Below the pieces are notes generated by a model that worked only from the letters and a program-made list of their open reading frames with translations, was not told where the DNA came from and did not search any database. Shown in pieces: positions 44,616-53,533 of a stretch of DNA of 64,000 bases. Position numbers and translations under genes: made by a program. Origin of the DNA: Berkiella_A sp964633725 (GTDB taxonomy: Bacteria > Pseudomonadota > Gammaproteobacteria > Berkiellales > Berkiellaceae); the NCBI GenBank assembly GCA_964633725.1, contig CAZWHY010000010.1:1-64000 (forward strand). The letters run 5' to 3'. How positions within the stretch are numbered: the stretch's first letter is position 1; every line of letters starts with the position of its first letter.

Positions 44616-46283
44616 CTATAAATTACGTGGGCGTTCTGAGAGTGGGGAACGATAATTTTTTATTGGCACTACCTTCTCTAGAGGGGGGGTGTTTTCTGTG
44701 CGCCAGGCGTTGACGCCCAATTTTTTTCGGCTCATTGGGGCATATAGCGTATAAGCTTTCATGGCGATTTGCTTCAGATCATTGGTACCATCTGTAACTC
44801 TGTAATCGTCATCCCATTGTACGCTCTCATCTTGTGCGGGCCAACTTTGACGAGCGTCTTTCGCTTGGGCAATATACCCTCTGTTTCCTGATATGCTGTC
44901 TGGTATTAATACACATGGACTGAACGTGAAAGCGAGTTTACTTTTATTGCCCCTCTCACTATTAAAGATTAATGATGCCATCTCTGCCGCAAGTGAGGCG
45001 TTACCATTAGAGAGTGTTTGGAAAAAATCTTTTACAGTATCGTTTTCTTCCACGAGCAGCTTTCTTTTGTCCTTGCAGCTTACAGTATCTATCAGGTCTG
45101 TTTTTAACGTGGACTGATTAATGCTATCTATGTTTAACATACCTGTCATACAGGCCGACAGTATAAAGTGTGATACTTTTCCTGAAGCAGATTCTATCAC
45201 TTTGGCAATATCAGGCATTAATTTTTTTATAGGTTTATCTTTAAACTCACCTAATGAAAATCTGCCGCCACCACCATGGCCGTCTAAAATGAGTGTAGAG
45301 TTAGTATTGCTATTTTCTACCGCAGCATTCATTGCTTCTGTGCTTGTGACAATAAAAGGGGCATTCTCATGTCGGTGTTTATGAGCATTCATGAGGTGTC
45401 CCCATGCGATTTCTAGCATGCTTTCATCTAACTCAGGGTATCCCAAATTTTTCAAATCTTCTAAAACCCTTGAGGCTGTATGTTGTCTCAGAGCCTCTGT
45501 GTGGTTTATGTCAAGGCTTGGCCGTTGCGCTTTTAACCAAAAAGACATCATTTTAAACCCTTCTAAAGTATCATCCAGGGTGGTATAAAAAATTCGGTCT
45601 TGTTTTGTAACATCATGCCCTTCGGGTGAGGTAATAGATGTAAAAGGAATATCTAATTCACCCAACAAATTTTCAATGTTATTTTGGTCTTGCGCTCGTT
45701 TTATTCTATCAAGATTTTCATATGGGGCTATGTCTAATTCGACTATCTTCAGAATGGACATCACGTCGGAAAATTTCAGTGTGTTAATGATGGAGAGCAT
45801 GATTTTCGTAGCAGATTTTTGCTCATGGTCTGAAATTTCCATCTTGTTTAGTATGCTTGCCAGCGTGGCGGGCTGTTCTTCGCTATTTTCTTGTAAGATA
45901 TCAAGTAACTCAACTGAAAGCTTGCTGGACAGAAGGTCATCTATGTCTAAAAGTTTATTTGTTTTCTTTTTAAGGTTTTCTGTGATTTTTCCACATTGTT
46001 TTAAGAGTGTGCCTTTAGGTGATTGACCCTCTTTAATGTCTTCATATTGAGAAAAGGTGTCTTCTATTAGATTATCTGCTAATAAGTGACTATATAGCAT
46101 ACTAAAAGTATCTGCATTATTTTCTGGCTCTTGAGATTGCGGCTTTTGTTTGTTTTTTTTCTTGTTTTTCGAATTATCTTGGGGGCACGAAATAAGGCCG
46201 ATAGATTTTTTAAATTCTTGTACTGTTTTGGCTTGTTGCTCAAATTTGAGCAAGCTGTTTAATATTTTGATGATTTCTAGCAT
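44616..46283 (-). CDS. Caspase-like (clan CD) cysteine peptidase-like protein B
   Basis: This protein of about 555 residues has a lysine-rich patch near the N-terminus (KNKKKNKQKP) and a helical middle. Its C-terminal clan CD-like domain has STLILDGHGGGGRFS (His near 336) and, 42 residues later, SHFILSACMTGML (Cys near 378). DGHG and SAC are close to the catalytic His-Gly and Cys motifs of caspase-type peptidases, so this member looks more intact than its paralogue. The ATG at 46283 has AGG upstream. The pair lies between two copies of the hipBA leader. Targets are unknown. Confidence 0.65.
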   Translation of the reverse strand: MLEIIKILNSLLKFEQQAKTVQEFKKSIGLISCPQDNSKNKKKNKQKPQSQEPENNADTFSMLYSHLLADNLIEDTFSQYEDIKEGQSPKGTLLKQCGKITENLKKKTNKLLDIDDLLSSKLSVELLDILQENSEEQPATLASILNKMEISDHEQKSATKIMLSIINTLKFSDVMSILKIVELDIAPYENLDRIKRAQDQNNIENLLGELDIPFTSITSPEGHDVTKQDRIFYTTLDDTLEGFKMMSFWLKAQRPSLDINHTEALRQHTASRVLEDLKNLGYPELDESMLEIAWGHLMNAHKHRHENAPFIVTSTEAMNAAVENSNTNSTLILDGHGGGGRFSLGEFKDKPIKKLMPDIAKVIESASGKVSHFILSACMTGMLNIDSINQSTLKTDLIDTVSCKDKRKLLVEENDTVKDFFQTLSNGNASLAAEMASLIFNSERGNKSKLAFTFSPCVLIPDSISGNRGYIAQAKDARQSWPAQDESVQWDDDYRVTDGTNDLKQIAMKAYTLYAPMSRKKLGVNAWRTENTPPLEKVVPIKNYRSPLSERPRNL

Positions 46284-46517
46284 AATCACACCTGAATCCT
46301 AGCATTTTAAGTTAGCGGCTTAGGCTACAGTGTAAGTGTTTTACTTAGGTTTGAGAATGCTTGTCTGACCTGGGGGGCTATACGGCAGACTAAAGGTTAT
46401 TTCTATATACGAATCCATCTCAAAACATATCAAAGACGCCAGTGCAATTGCCCTACTATTTTAGTCAAATGCAACAGCGAGAATGAGTTACCAAAGGCGT
46501 CAATTCTGCCTGAAAGC

Positions 46518-46630
46518 TAGTCGCCATTCTTATTCTATTGTATATTTTCAGCACTCATGGTGTAGCGTAATCGTTGTATAGAAGATAAGGGGATAGGAGC
46601 AGGCCTATAATCCTACGGTAATAGGATTTA
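46518..46630. repeat. Right copy of the hipBA upstream repeat
   Basis: These 113 bases are similar to 43156-43267. The copy includes the first hip operator and leads into the intact hipBA promoter region. The two copies are in direct orientation and enclose both caspase-like genes. Confidence 0.75.
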
Positions 46631-46727
46631 TATGCTATTCATCTTGTGCTTTTGCAATAATCCTACTAAGATAGGATTATATGGTAATTTAACAAGTTTA
46701 TATTGATAAATACTAGCTTAGTAGGAT
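46609..46727 (+). promoter_or_regulatory. Three evenly spaced HipB-type operators
   Basis: ATCCTA-N6-TAGGAT occurs at 46610-46627 and 46660-46677, and as ATACTA-N6-TAGGAT at 46710-46727, the last ending three bases before the hipB ATG. Starts are exactly 50 bases apart. E. coli HipB binds TATCC-N8-GGATA sites in the same position, so autoregulation by HipB is the natural reading. Confidence 0.8.
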
Positions 46728-46730
46728 TTT

Positions 46731-47012
46731 ATGGCCAAGCATATCAAAGTACTTCCCACGCCTGATTTATCTCAGAGTTTAAATCCAGAGTTATTGGGGC
46801 AGGCTATTCGCGCAAGAAGAACGCAAAGCCATTTGCGGTTAGAAGATGCTGCTGCATTATGTGGTGTTGCGAAGCAAACATTCATGAACATTGAGCACGG
46901 GCAAGAGTCAAGCCAAATTAAAACGATTTTACAGGTTTGTTCAGGACTTGGTATAAAGCTTTGTATATTGCCTTGGGTAACGGATGAAGAGGCGCATAAT
47001 GAATGGCAATGA
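46731..47012 (+). CDS. hipB: HipB-like antitoxin, XRE-family regulator
   Basis: This 93-residue protein has an XRE helix-turn-helix (LGQAIRARRTQSHLRLEDAA...GVAKQTFMNIEHG). It neutralises HipA and represses the operon through the three upstream operators. Its end overlaps the hipA start by 14 bases. Identity rests on the fold and on the adjacent hipA. Confidence 0.88.
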   Translation: MAKHIKVLPTPDLSQSLNPELLGQAIRARRTQSHLRLEDAAALCGVAKQTFMNIEHGQESSQIKTILQVCSGLGIKLCILPWVTDEEAHNEWQ

Positions 47013-48297
47013 GCCTAGCCTAGATATTATTCTGGGCAAAGATAAAATTGCAAATGTATCTTTGAGTAATGAGCAATTATTTTGGCGTTATGATTCAGCT
47101 TGGCAAAACCATGGTTACGCTATCTCTCCTCACCTGTCTTTGCATGGCAAAATCCCCCCTATTAATGTACAAAGATTTATGCGCAATTTATTGCCTGAAG
47201 GAAGCGCTTTAGAGGAGTTGCTTTCATGTTTTCACTTAAGTAAGAGTAATACCTTTGCTCTTATTCAGGCATTAGGGCTAGACACAGCAGGCTCGTTAGT
47301 GATGCTATCTACAGGACAATCATTGCCTCATAAAGGGTTTTTTCGTCCCATTCCTTATGATGAGTTGGCGCAGCGTTTGGATGCAAGAGATAGAACTGGG
47401 CTAATTATTTGGGATAACAAGCCACGCTTATCGGTTGCGGGCGTGCAAGATAAAATTAATGTTATTGTTAATAAGGATGGGCAATTAGGCTTTGGTGAAG
47501 GACGCTTGTGTTCTACGCATATCCTTAAGTTTGAAACACAAAAACACTCTCATTTGGTTCTCAATGAATATATGACTATGCAATTGGCCAAATACTGCGG
47601 GTTAGCTGTTGCCAATGTTCAGCTAATGTATTATGGCAGCAATCCAGCATTATTGGTTGAACGTTTTGATAGGAAGTTGATTTCCATGTCCGAAGTCAGG
47701 CGACAGCATGTCATTGATGGATGTCAGGCACTCAATTTACCGCCAGATTACAAGTATGAAAGAAATTTTGGTGGCACAAGAGATGTCGCTCATATTCGAG
47801 AAGGTGCTTCTTATGTAAAGTTGTTTGATTTTGCTAATCAGTGCGCTAATCCGGCACTCACAAAACAAAAAATACTAGATTGGGTGTTGTTTAATCTCTT
47901 GGTTTTTAATTATGATGCGCATGGCAAAAATATTAGTTTTTTTGTAGGCTCCCAAGGTATATCCTTGGCGCCATATTATGATTTAGTGAATGTGAGAATG
48001 TACCCGGATTTTGAGCAAGAAATGGCTATGGCGCTTGGAGATAAATTTGATAGCCATACGGTTAATGCCTATCAATTAGCAGATTTTGCTGATAGTTGTC
48101 ATCTGTCCCGCGCTTATCTCGGTAAACGATTGAAATATCTAATAGAGAAGTTAAAAGGCGCTTTAGAGAAAAATGTCGAATTGTTTTTGAAAAATAAAAG
48201 TGAAAAAAAATATGTAGAAAAATATCGAGTTATGATAGACAGACGCTGTGAACACTTGTTGAGTCAAGCAGGTGAAATTTCCTCTATAGAATTATAG
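46999..48297 (+). CDS. hipA: HipA-family serine/threonine kinase toxin
   Basis: This kinase of about 432 residues is close in length to E. coli HipA. Features are the N-terminal HipA domain (PINVQRFMRNLLPEGSALEE), the SVAGVQDKINVIVN loop, the ATP-lysine strand STHILKFET, the catalytic NYDAHGKNISFF and the metal motif APYYDLVNV. HipA phosphorylates GltX and related targets to induce dormancy. The ATG at 46999 has AAGAGG upstream and overlaps hipB. All motifs are intact. Confidence 0.92.
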   Translation: MNGNEPSLDIILGKDKIANVSLSNEQLFWRYDSAWQNHGYAISPHLSLHGKIPPINVQRFMRNLLPEGSALEELLSCFHLSKSNTFALIQALGLDTAGSLVMLSTGQSLPHKGFFRPIPYDELAQRLDARDRTGLIIWDNKPRLSVAGVQDKINVIVNKDGQLGFGEGRLCSTHILKFETQKHSHLVLNEYMTMQLAKYCGLAVANVQLMYYGSNPALLVERFDRKLISMSEVRRQHVIDGCQALNLPPDYKYERNFGGTRDVAHIREGASYVKLFDFANQCANPALTKQKILDWVLFNLLVFNYDAHGKNISFFVGSQGISLAPYYDLVNVRMYPDFEQEMAMALGDKFDSHTVNAYQLADFADSCHLSRAYLGKRLKYLIEKLKGALEKNVELFLKNKSEKKYVEKYRVMIDRRCEHLLSQAGEISSIEL

Positions 48298-48479
48298 CTA
48301 AATAACGATGGAGATTATAATGGGTGTCCTTAATTATTTATTATTATTTCATTCTGTTTTAACAAGTCGTTTTTATCTGAATATATAGGCATTTGGTCGC
48401 ATATTTTTGGCAATTAGTGTTTCAATGCTATAAAGTTTGGTTAGGTTTTTGGGATTTTAAAGTAAAGGCTTAGAATTGT

Positions 48480-48878
48480 ATGATTTTGTCTCCTGGTATA
48501 AGCGTAGAGCGTGTGGATTGTAAGGCCAAAAAAGAAATTAAAGTTAAGAATCATTATTCTGGTGCCAGGCTATTGCAATATGATAGTAATTTAGACTTGG
48601 TATGGATAGAAACTGTGAAGGAGGCGCAACACAAAGGTCATGCCACGGAGCTCTTAAACTATATTGTTACTAATATTTTACAGTCTCATGAGACATTAAA
48701 TATTAAAGTGGCGGATGAGTGTACGTTAGGATTTTACTTTAAGTGGCTACAAAAAATGGAACTCGAAAAGGATGTTATAAATGACTTGATTGGTGATGCT
48801 GATGATTCAGGGTATAAAATATCAATTCACGCCAGCATCTTGAATAAATTGCCAAGAAGAGCATTACTTCTCAAATAA
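48480..48878 (+). CDS. Small GNAT-like N-acetyltransferase
   Basis: This 132-residue protein shows the GNAT acetyl-CoA loop pattern in IETVKEAQHKGHATELLNYI (Q-x-x-G-x-A) and a C-terminal helix with FYFKWLQKMELEKD. The N-terminal strands are short, so it may be a minimal or partial domain. It is alone between hipA and tRNA-Phe. The substrate is unknown. Confidence 0.6.
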   Translation: MILSPGISVERVDCKAKKEIKVKNHYSGARLLQYDSNLDLVWIETVKEAQHKGHATELLNYIVTNILQSHETLNIKVADECTLGFYFKWLQKMELEKDVINDLIGDADDSGYKISIHASILNKLPRRALLLK

Positions 48879-49015
48879 AGCGTTTAATACCATGGGTGAC
48901 GAGCGTATCCAAAAGGCAATCATCATGACGGGCAAAACATCAACGTTGAATAATATGCTTCGGTTTCCAAGAATAAGTCAGGGGTGATGAACGTGAGGTA
49001 AGTCGTTGGATTTTA

Positions 49016-49091
49016 TGGTGGCCAGACCTGGAATCGAACCAGGGACACAAGGATTTTCAGTCCTTTGCTCTACCAACTGAGCTATCTGGCC
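49016..49091 (-). tRNA. tRNA-Phe (GAA)
   Basis: The minus strand folds as a full cloverleaf: acceptor GGCCAGA with TCTGGCC, D-loop AGCTCAGTTGGTAGAGC, anticodon stem-loop GGACTGAAAATCC (anticodon GAA) and T-arm CCTGGTTCGATTCCAGG. The discriminator A and CCA are encoded (49016-49019). Confidence 0.97.
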
Positions 49092-49168
49092 TGTCTTAGG
49101 GGGCTTATTAAACTGGAATATATGCTTGGAGTCAAGTGCCTTGCGAATAATTTGTTAACCACCAAACT

Positions 49169-49411
49169 TTAATTTGGTTGTTCTTTTTCAAATAAATATT
49201 TTTGCATTTCTGTTTCTAAGAACTGTTGTGCACTGTCATCAAGTAAGTTCAGTCTGTTTTCATTAATTAAGATGGTTTGCTGGGTTAGCCACATCTTCCA
49301 GGCTTCTTTGCTGATTGAGTCGTATATGCGAGCCCCTAGATCGCCAGGGTATGGTTGCTTGGCTAAGCCTTCACATTCTTTTTTAAGTTTTTGACAGAGA
49401 ATTTGTCGCAT
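49169..49411 (-). CDS. yggX: Fe(2+)-trafficking protein YggX
   Basis: This 80-residue protein matches YggX: a Cys near the start (MRQILCQKLKKECEGL), then YPGDLGARIYDSISKEAWKM and QTILINENRLNLLD. The ATG at 49411 gives the family-length product. A longer in-frame extension overlaps the mutY end and is not part of the family. It protects iron-sulfur clusters and pairs with mutY, as in many gammaproteobacteria. Confidence 0.93.
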   Translation of the reverse strand: MRQILCQKLKKECEGLAKQPYPGDLGARIYDSISKEAWKMWLTQQTILINENRLNLLDDSAQQFLETEMQKYLFEKEQPN

Positions 49412-49460
49412 ATAAAATCCAATATTTAAATAAGTTTGCAGCTTTGCGTCGCGGATTATA

Positions 49461-50525
49461 TCAAACTCGCTGCCGCATGTATTCCTGTAATGTTTGCTTA
49501 ATAGGGGCAGGCAGGCCAATTTTGTCTAGTTTATCTAGACTGACCCAACTTTCTGTCTTCTCTATTGCGGGTTCTTTGGTGCAATGTGCGAAATGGGTTT
49601 CATAGTCTAAGTGATAATGCGTAAAGCTATGTCTTTTGGCTTGTGTCTTAGTTAGCGTCAAATTTTTATTGAAATTATGATCTAACCACTCTTTTATAGT
49701 TTTACAGCTTACATATTCTGGTAGGCTATATAGCCCTCCCCAAATGCCTTTATCGGGTCGTTTTTGTAATAAAATTTTATTTTGGTAAATAACACCTAAA
49801 AAATAAATCTGTTTAATCGGGCGGGCAGCTCTTTGTTCGCGAAGCGGTATTTCATGCTCTCGATTATTTTGCTTGGCTGCGCATTTTTTGATGATGGGAC
49901 AATCAGAGCAGCGTGGACGACTGCGTGTGCAAAGGGTGGCGCCTAAATCCATCATGGCTTGCGTATAATCTGCTACGCGCGTTGTGGGCGTCCAACGTTC
50001 CGCACTGTCCCACAGGGTGTTCAGCTGCTGTTTATCGTTTTTAGGCGCGTCCAGGCAAAGCACACGCGATAATACGCGTTTGACGTTACCATCGAGTATG
50101 GGGGCTTTTTTATGAAAGGCTTGGGCTAAAATAGCACCAGCGGTAGAGCGTCCTATGCCAGGTAGCTCTATCAGCCCGTCTAGAGATTGAGGAAATAGAC
50201 CTTGATGTTCTTGGACAATGATTTGAGCCGTACGATGTAGGTTTCTAGCGCGTGCATAATAGCCTAAGCCTGCCCAGTGTGATAATACGGTATCTTGTTT
50301 GGCGCGCGCTAGTTTTTGAATATTAGGAAAGCGACGCATAAATTTTTGGTAATACCCTATGACCGTTGTCACTTGAGTTTGTTGCAGCATGATTTCTGAG
50401 ACCCAAACCCCATAAGGGGTAATGGGGGTTTTCCATGGTAAGTCTTGTCGGCCATGCTGGTCATACCAATTTAAGATACGTTGGCGAAACCATCTAGGGG
50501 TCGGCGGTGTAACAACAACTTTCAT
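49461..50525 (-). CDS. mutY: Adenine DNA glycosylase MutY
   Basis: This 354-residue enzyme excises A opposite 8-oxoG. Features are the HhH region ELPGIGRSTAGAILAQAF, the 4Fe-4S ligands in CTRSRPRCSDCPIIKKC (Cx6Cx2Cx5C), and a C-terminal Nudix-like 8-oxoG domain (GIWGGLYSLPEY). It lies three bases after asmA's downstream end in a asmA-mutY-yggX unit. Confidence 0.95.
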   Translation of the reverse strand: MKVVVTPPTPRWFRQRILNWYDQHGRQDLPWKTPITPYGVWVSEIMLQQTQVTTVIGYYQKFMRRFPNIQKLARAKQDTVLSHWAGLGYYARARNLHRTAQIIVQEHQGLFPQSLDGLIELPGIGRSTAGAILAQAFHKKAPILDGNVKRVLSRVLCLDAPKNDKQQLNTLWDSAERWTPTTRVADYTQAMMDLGATLCTRSRPRCSDCPIIKKCAAKQNNREHEIPLREQRAARPIKQIYFLGVIYQNKILLQKRPDKGIWGGLYSLPEYVSCKTIKEWLDHNFNKNLTLTKTQAKRHSFTHYHLDYETHFAHCTKEPAIEKTESWVSLDKLDKIGLPAPIKQTLQEYMRQRV

Positions 50526-50527
50526 TA

Positions 50528-52441
50528 TTAAAACTTAAACAACTTTTTGAGTCCTTTGGAAATTTCTTTTTCAATTTTATTGGCTGTCTCATCATCATTA
50601 CCTGAATCTGATGTATCATTTTTATCATTGCCCAGTAGCTTATTAATTTCTCTGCTAATCAATCTTTGGCCTTTTTGTTCTAGCAGCATTTGTGCATAAA
50701 CATTTAGATCGGGCGTAATCGTGGGATGGTTTAATGGGCCTCTGATTTGTACGGCAAGTGGCAGGTCTTCTTTAAGTTTTTCAACATTATTGAGCCTAAT
50801 GGCCATAACGTCATATTTAATAAGAGACTGTTGAAGGTTCAAGCCACCCTTGCCCGTAATTTTATAATCATCACCGACGATCAATAAATCCGGATTATTG
50901 AGCTGTTGATTATCAAGGTGTAGTGTAGCGGTTAACTGGTTAAAATGTGTTTGGCCATTTGCTTTTTGAGTGGGTTTCGGTTTTTGGTTAATAAAACTGT
51001 CAGCTAAGTCATAATAATAATCTAAATCAAATCCCTGAACCACACCTTGTTTAATCGTTACATGACTATTGCCACGAGTGAATTGAGGTGTGTGAGTCAA
51101 TTCAAACTTTATATCGCCAATACCTTGTAATTGTTGGGTGTCAGCAGCATCGTTTAATAATGATTTCATATTGATATGATTGAGTTGCCCTTTTATGTAA
51201 GTTGGGGAATTATCTGAAATATTTTTAGCCACTTGTGCTTTGAGCGTACCATTATAGAGCGATGCGGTGAGTGGGTTGATTTTTAACTTGTTATTTTGGA
51301 CATCGATATTTAGATTCACTTTTTGTGCTTTTATATTTTGGTATTGCAAATTTTGAATGGTAATTTTACCTTTGGCATTTGGTATACTAGATTGTTTTGA
51401 GCTTATCTGGCTTGCTTTAGTAAATGTAGGTTGAGCATTAGTGGCAAGTTTCTCTAACCAAGGGGTTAGGTTTAATGTTTCGAGATTAAAATCAAAAACA
51501 ATAGGTGTTTTGCTAGATTGATTCAATGGAATTGTCATGTGGCCCTGAATCGGTGTTTGATCAATATTCGCGTCAATATGATTAATACTCATTTTTTGGT
51601 TAGGCTGAATCTGAATTTGAGTATTCGCCGTAATATGGTGCGACTGTTTTTGCTTGATATCTTGCCATTTTAAGTCAGAATATGTTTTATCCAATAACCA
51701 ATTGGACTTGTGGGCTTTCAGGTTGGTTGAAAATAAGGCTTGTCCACTATACAGCACTGTCTTTTGCTTGATTTCTTTGATACTAAAATCAAAATTCGTT
51801 TTGATTGGCGTGACGGCATTGGGCTTTAGATTATTTATCGTGATGTCTACGTGTTCTAGTTGTGTTTCTAAGCCACTGATTTTATCAGAATAACGAACGG
51901 TGCTATTTTGAATTTTGAGCATGTCGACGGGTAGTATGGGAACCGTCGTTGAGTGATTGCGTGTTTGTGCTGTATTAGGCGTAGAGGGTGACGTTGACGT
52001 CGCGTGCGAAGATTTTTTCTTTTGTGATGAGGAGAGGGTGGGCCAGTTCAGCCGACCTTTGGCATCGATTTCTATATTGATTTGAGCATTATCTAGGCTA
52101 ATGGCCTCCAGTTGAAATTCTTTTTTTAATAAACGTCGCACAGGGATTTTTAAATGTGCCTGTTTAACAGTGAGTAAAGGGGTTTGTTGAGGATTAGATA
52201 ATTTTGAGCTGAGTTTGAGATCTTGAACCTCTAATCCCAACCAAGGGTACCAGCTTAGGGTTATTTTTCCTTTGATATCAACATTGTAGTCAGAATGGTT
52301 TTGAACATAATCTTGGATGTCCTGTTTATAATCGTTAGGATCGACTAAAAGCACAAGTCCAATAGGCGCTATCACCACAATACTTAGTATTATAACTAAT
52401 GTGGTTAAAAATACGCGGGTTATAGAGCCTTTGTTTGTCAT
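50528..52441 (-). CDS. AsmA-family inner-membrane protein
   Basis: This 637-residue protein has an N-terminal anchor (VFLTTLVIILSIVVIAPIGL), the AsmA N-terminal block (KGKITLSWYPWLGLEVQDL) and a C-terminal AsmA domain (GDIKFELTHTPQ...DYYYDLADSF). These proteins span the periplasm and affect outer-membrane lipid and protein assembly. It is directly upstream of mutY, with a two-base gap. Confidence 0.9.
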   Translation of the reverse strand: MTNKGSITRVFLTTLVIILSIVVIAPIGLVLLVDPNDYKQDIQDYVQNHSDYNVDIKGKITLSWYPWLGLEVQDLKLSSKLSNPQQTPLLTVKQAHLKIPVRRLLKKEFQLEAISLDNAQINIEIDAKGRLNWPTLSSSQKKKSSHATSTSPSTPNTAQTRNHSTTVPILPVDMLKIQNSTVRYSDKISGLETQLEHVDITINNLKPNAVTPIKTNFDFSIKEIKQKTVLYSGQALFSTNLKAHKSNWLLDKTYSDLKWQDIKQKQSHHITANTQIQIQPNQKMSINHIDANIDQTPIQGHMTIPLNQSSKTPIVFDFNLETLNLTPWLEKLATNAQPTFTKASQISSKQSSIPNAKGKITIQNLQYQNIKAQKVNLNIDVQNNKLKINPLTASLYNGTLKAQVAKNISDNSPTYIKGQLNHINMKSLLNDAADTQQLQGIGDIKFELTHTPQFTRGNSHVTIKQGVVQGFDLDYYYDLADSFINQKPKPTQKANGQTHFNQLTATLHLDNQQLNNPDLLIVGDDYKITGKGGLNLQQSLIKYDVMAIRLNNVEKLKEDLPLAVQIRGPLNHPTITPDLNVYAQMLLEQKGQRLISREINKLLGNDKNDTSDSGNDDETANKIEKEISKGLKKLFKF

Positions 52442-52589
52442 AACTTCATCCTTGTTGGGGCTTGGTTTATCATAATACGGGTTATTTTAGCAAATAATGG
52501 TTGAGCATGCTGCTATCGGCTAGAATTTTGTTATTAAGCTGAGTACAATGCTTCCTAATATAATACAGTTTTTCAGTTTTGGGATTTTA

Positions 52590-53294
52590 ATGACCGTAAT
52601 AGACAGACCACCTTCAAACACTAAGTCATTCAAAAGACCCATTAGAAGCTATGTGAGAAGAATGGGTCGTATGACTAAATCACAAAAAGAAGCTATTAGC
52701 GTGGGTGGTGAACAATATATTGCTCACTATATTGCAGACTCAAAAATAGATTTAGCAAAGTTGTTTGATGTTGCTCAGCCTTTGGCTTTAGAGATTGGTT
52801 TTGGTATGGGGGAAAATTTAATTCACCAAGCACAAAATAATCCAGATAGAAATTATATTGTTATTGATGTGCTTGAACCAGGCTTGGGAGTATGCTGCGC
52901 CCAAGCTCTAGCATTGGGCTTAAAAAATCTGAAGCTCATATGTCACGATGCCATAGAAGTTTTGCAAGGCGCTGATGACCAGGTGTTAGATAATGTTTTT
53001 ATTTTGTTTCCCGATCCGTGGCATAAGAAAAGACACAACAAAAGAAGACTCATTCAGGCCAAATTTATTGATTTATTATCCCACAAAATCAAACCACAAG
53101 GTTTGCTACATATTATGACAGACTGGGCGGAATACGCTGATCATATTATTGAAACTCTGCAGCAATCCCCCATATTTAAAGATGTGTCAGAGCAGGAAAC
53201 GGAGTTTGCCCAAAAACGCATTTCTTCAAAATTCGAGCGCAGAGGCTTAAATAAAGGCCATCAGATCTATGCGGGTGTCTTTCAAAGACATTAA
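52590..53294 (+). CDS. trmB: tRNA (guanine-N7-)-methyltransferase TrmB
   Basis: This SAM methyltransferase of about 234 residues has LEIGFGMGENLIHQA (motif I) and FPDPWHKKRHNKRRL, the TrmB signature. It makes m7G46 in tRNA. The ATG at 52590 with GGGA seven bases upstream is preferred over an earlier in-frame ATG at 52548. It is divergent from asmA. Confidence 0.95.
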   Translation: MTVIDRPPSNTKSFKRPIRSYVRRMGRMTKSQKEAISVGGEQYIAHYIADSKIDLAKLFDVAQPLALEIGFGMGENLIHQAQNNPDRNYIVIDVLEPGLGVCCAQALALGLKNLKLICHDAIEVLQGADDQVLDNVFILFPDPWHKKRHNKRRLIQAKFIDLLSHKIKPQGLLHIMTDWAEYADHIIETLQQSPIFKDVSEQETEFAQKRISSKFERRGLNKGHQIYAGVFQRH

Positions 53295-53533
53295 AACCAC
53301 AATAATGACAGATGGCTATCTCAAAACGACCTATACTTATTAGTATAAGAGGTAATCCGTTTGGAAATGTGACAAGTCGGTGGTAATAGGGCTAGATCTT
53401 TAGCCAGGGTTTTAATTATAAAAATCTTATAAAAAGTTATTTTATTTTCACCTCAATGCTTTTGTGTAATCGTTGACCTCCATTTGGTGCTCCCCTTTCG
53501 TATACCATTTTTCGTCAAGATAAGGGATTGCGC

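Noticed and set aside
48879..49015. Short frame MGDERIQKAIIMTGK upstream of tRNA-Phe
   Set aside because: It has only 31 codons, no good ribosome binding site and no known match. The tRNA neighbourhood was checked for an attachment site, and no second tRNA fragment was seen.
49412..49519. In-frame extension of yggX
   Set aside because: It lies over the mutY 3' end and is absent from the YggX family.
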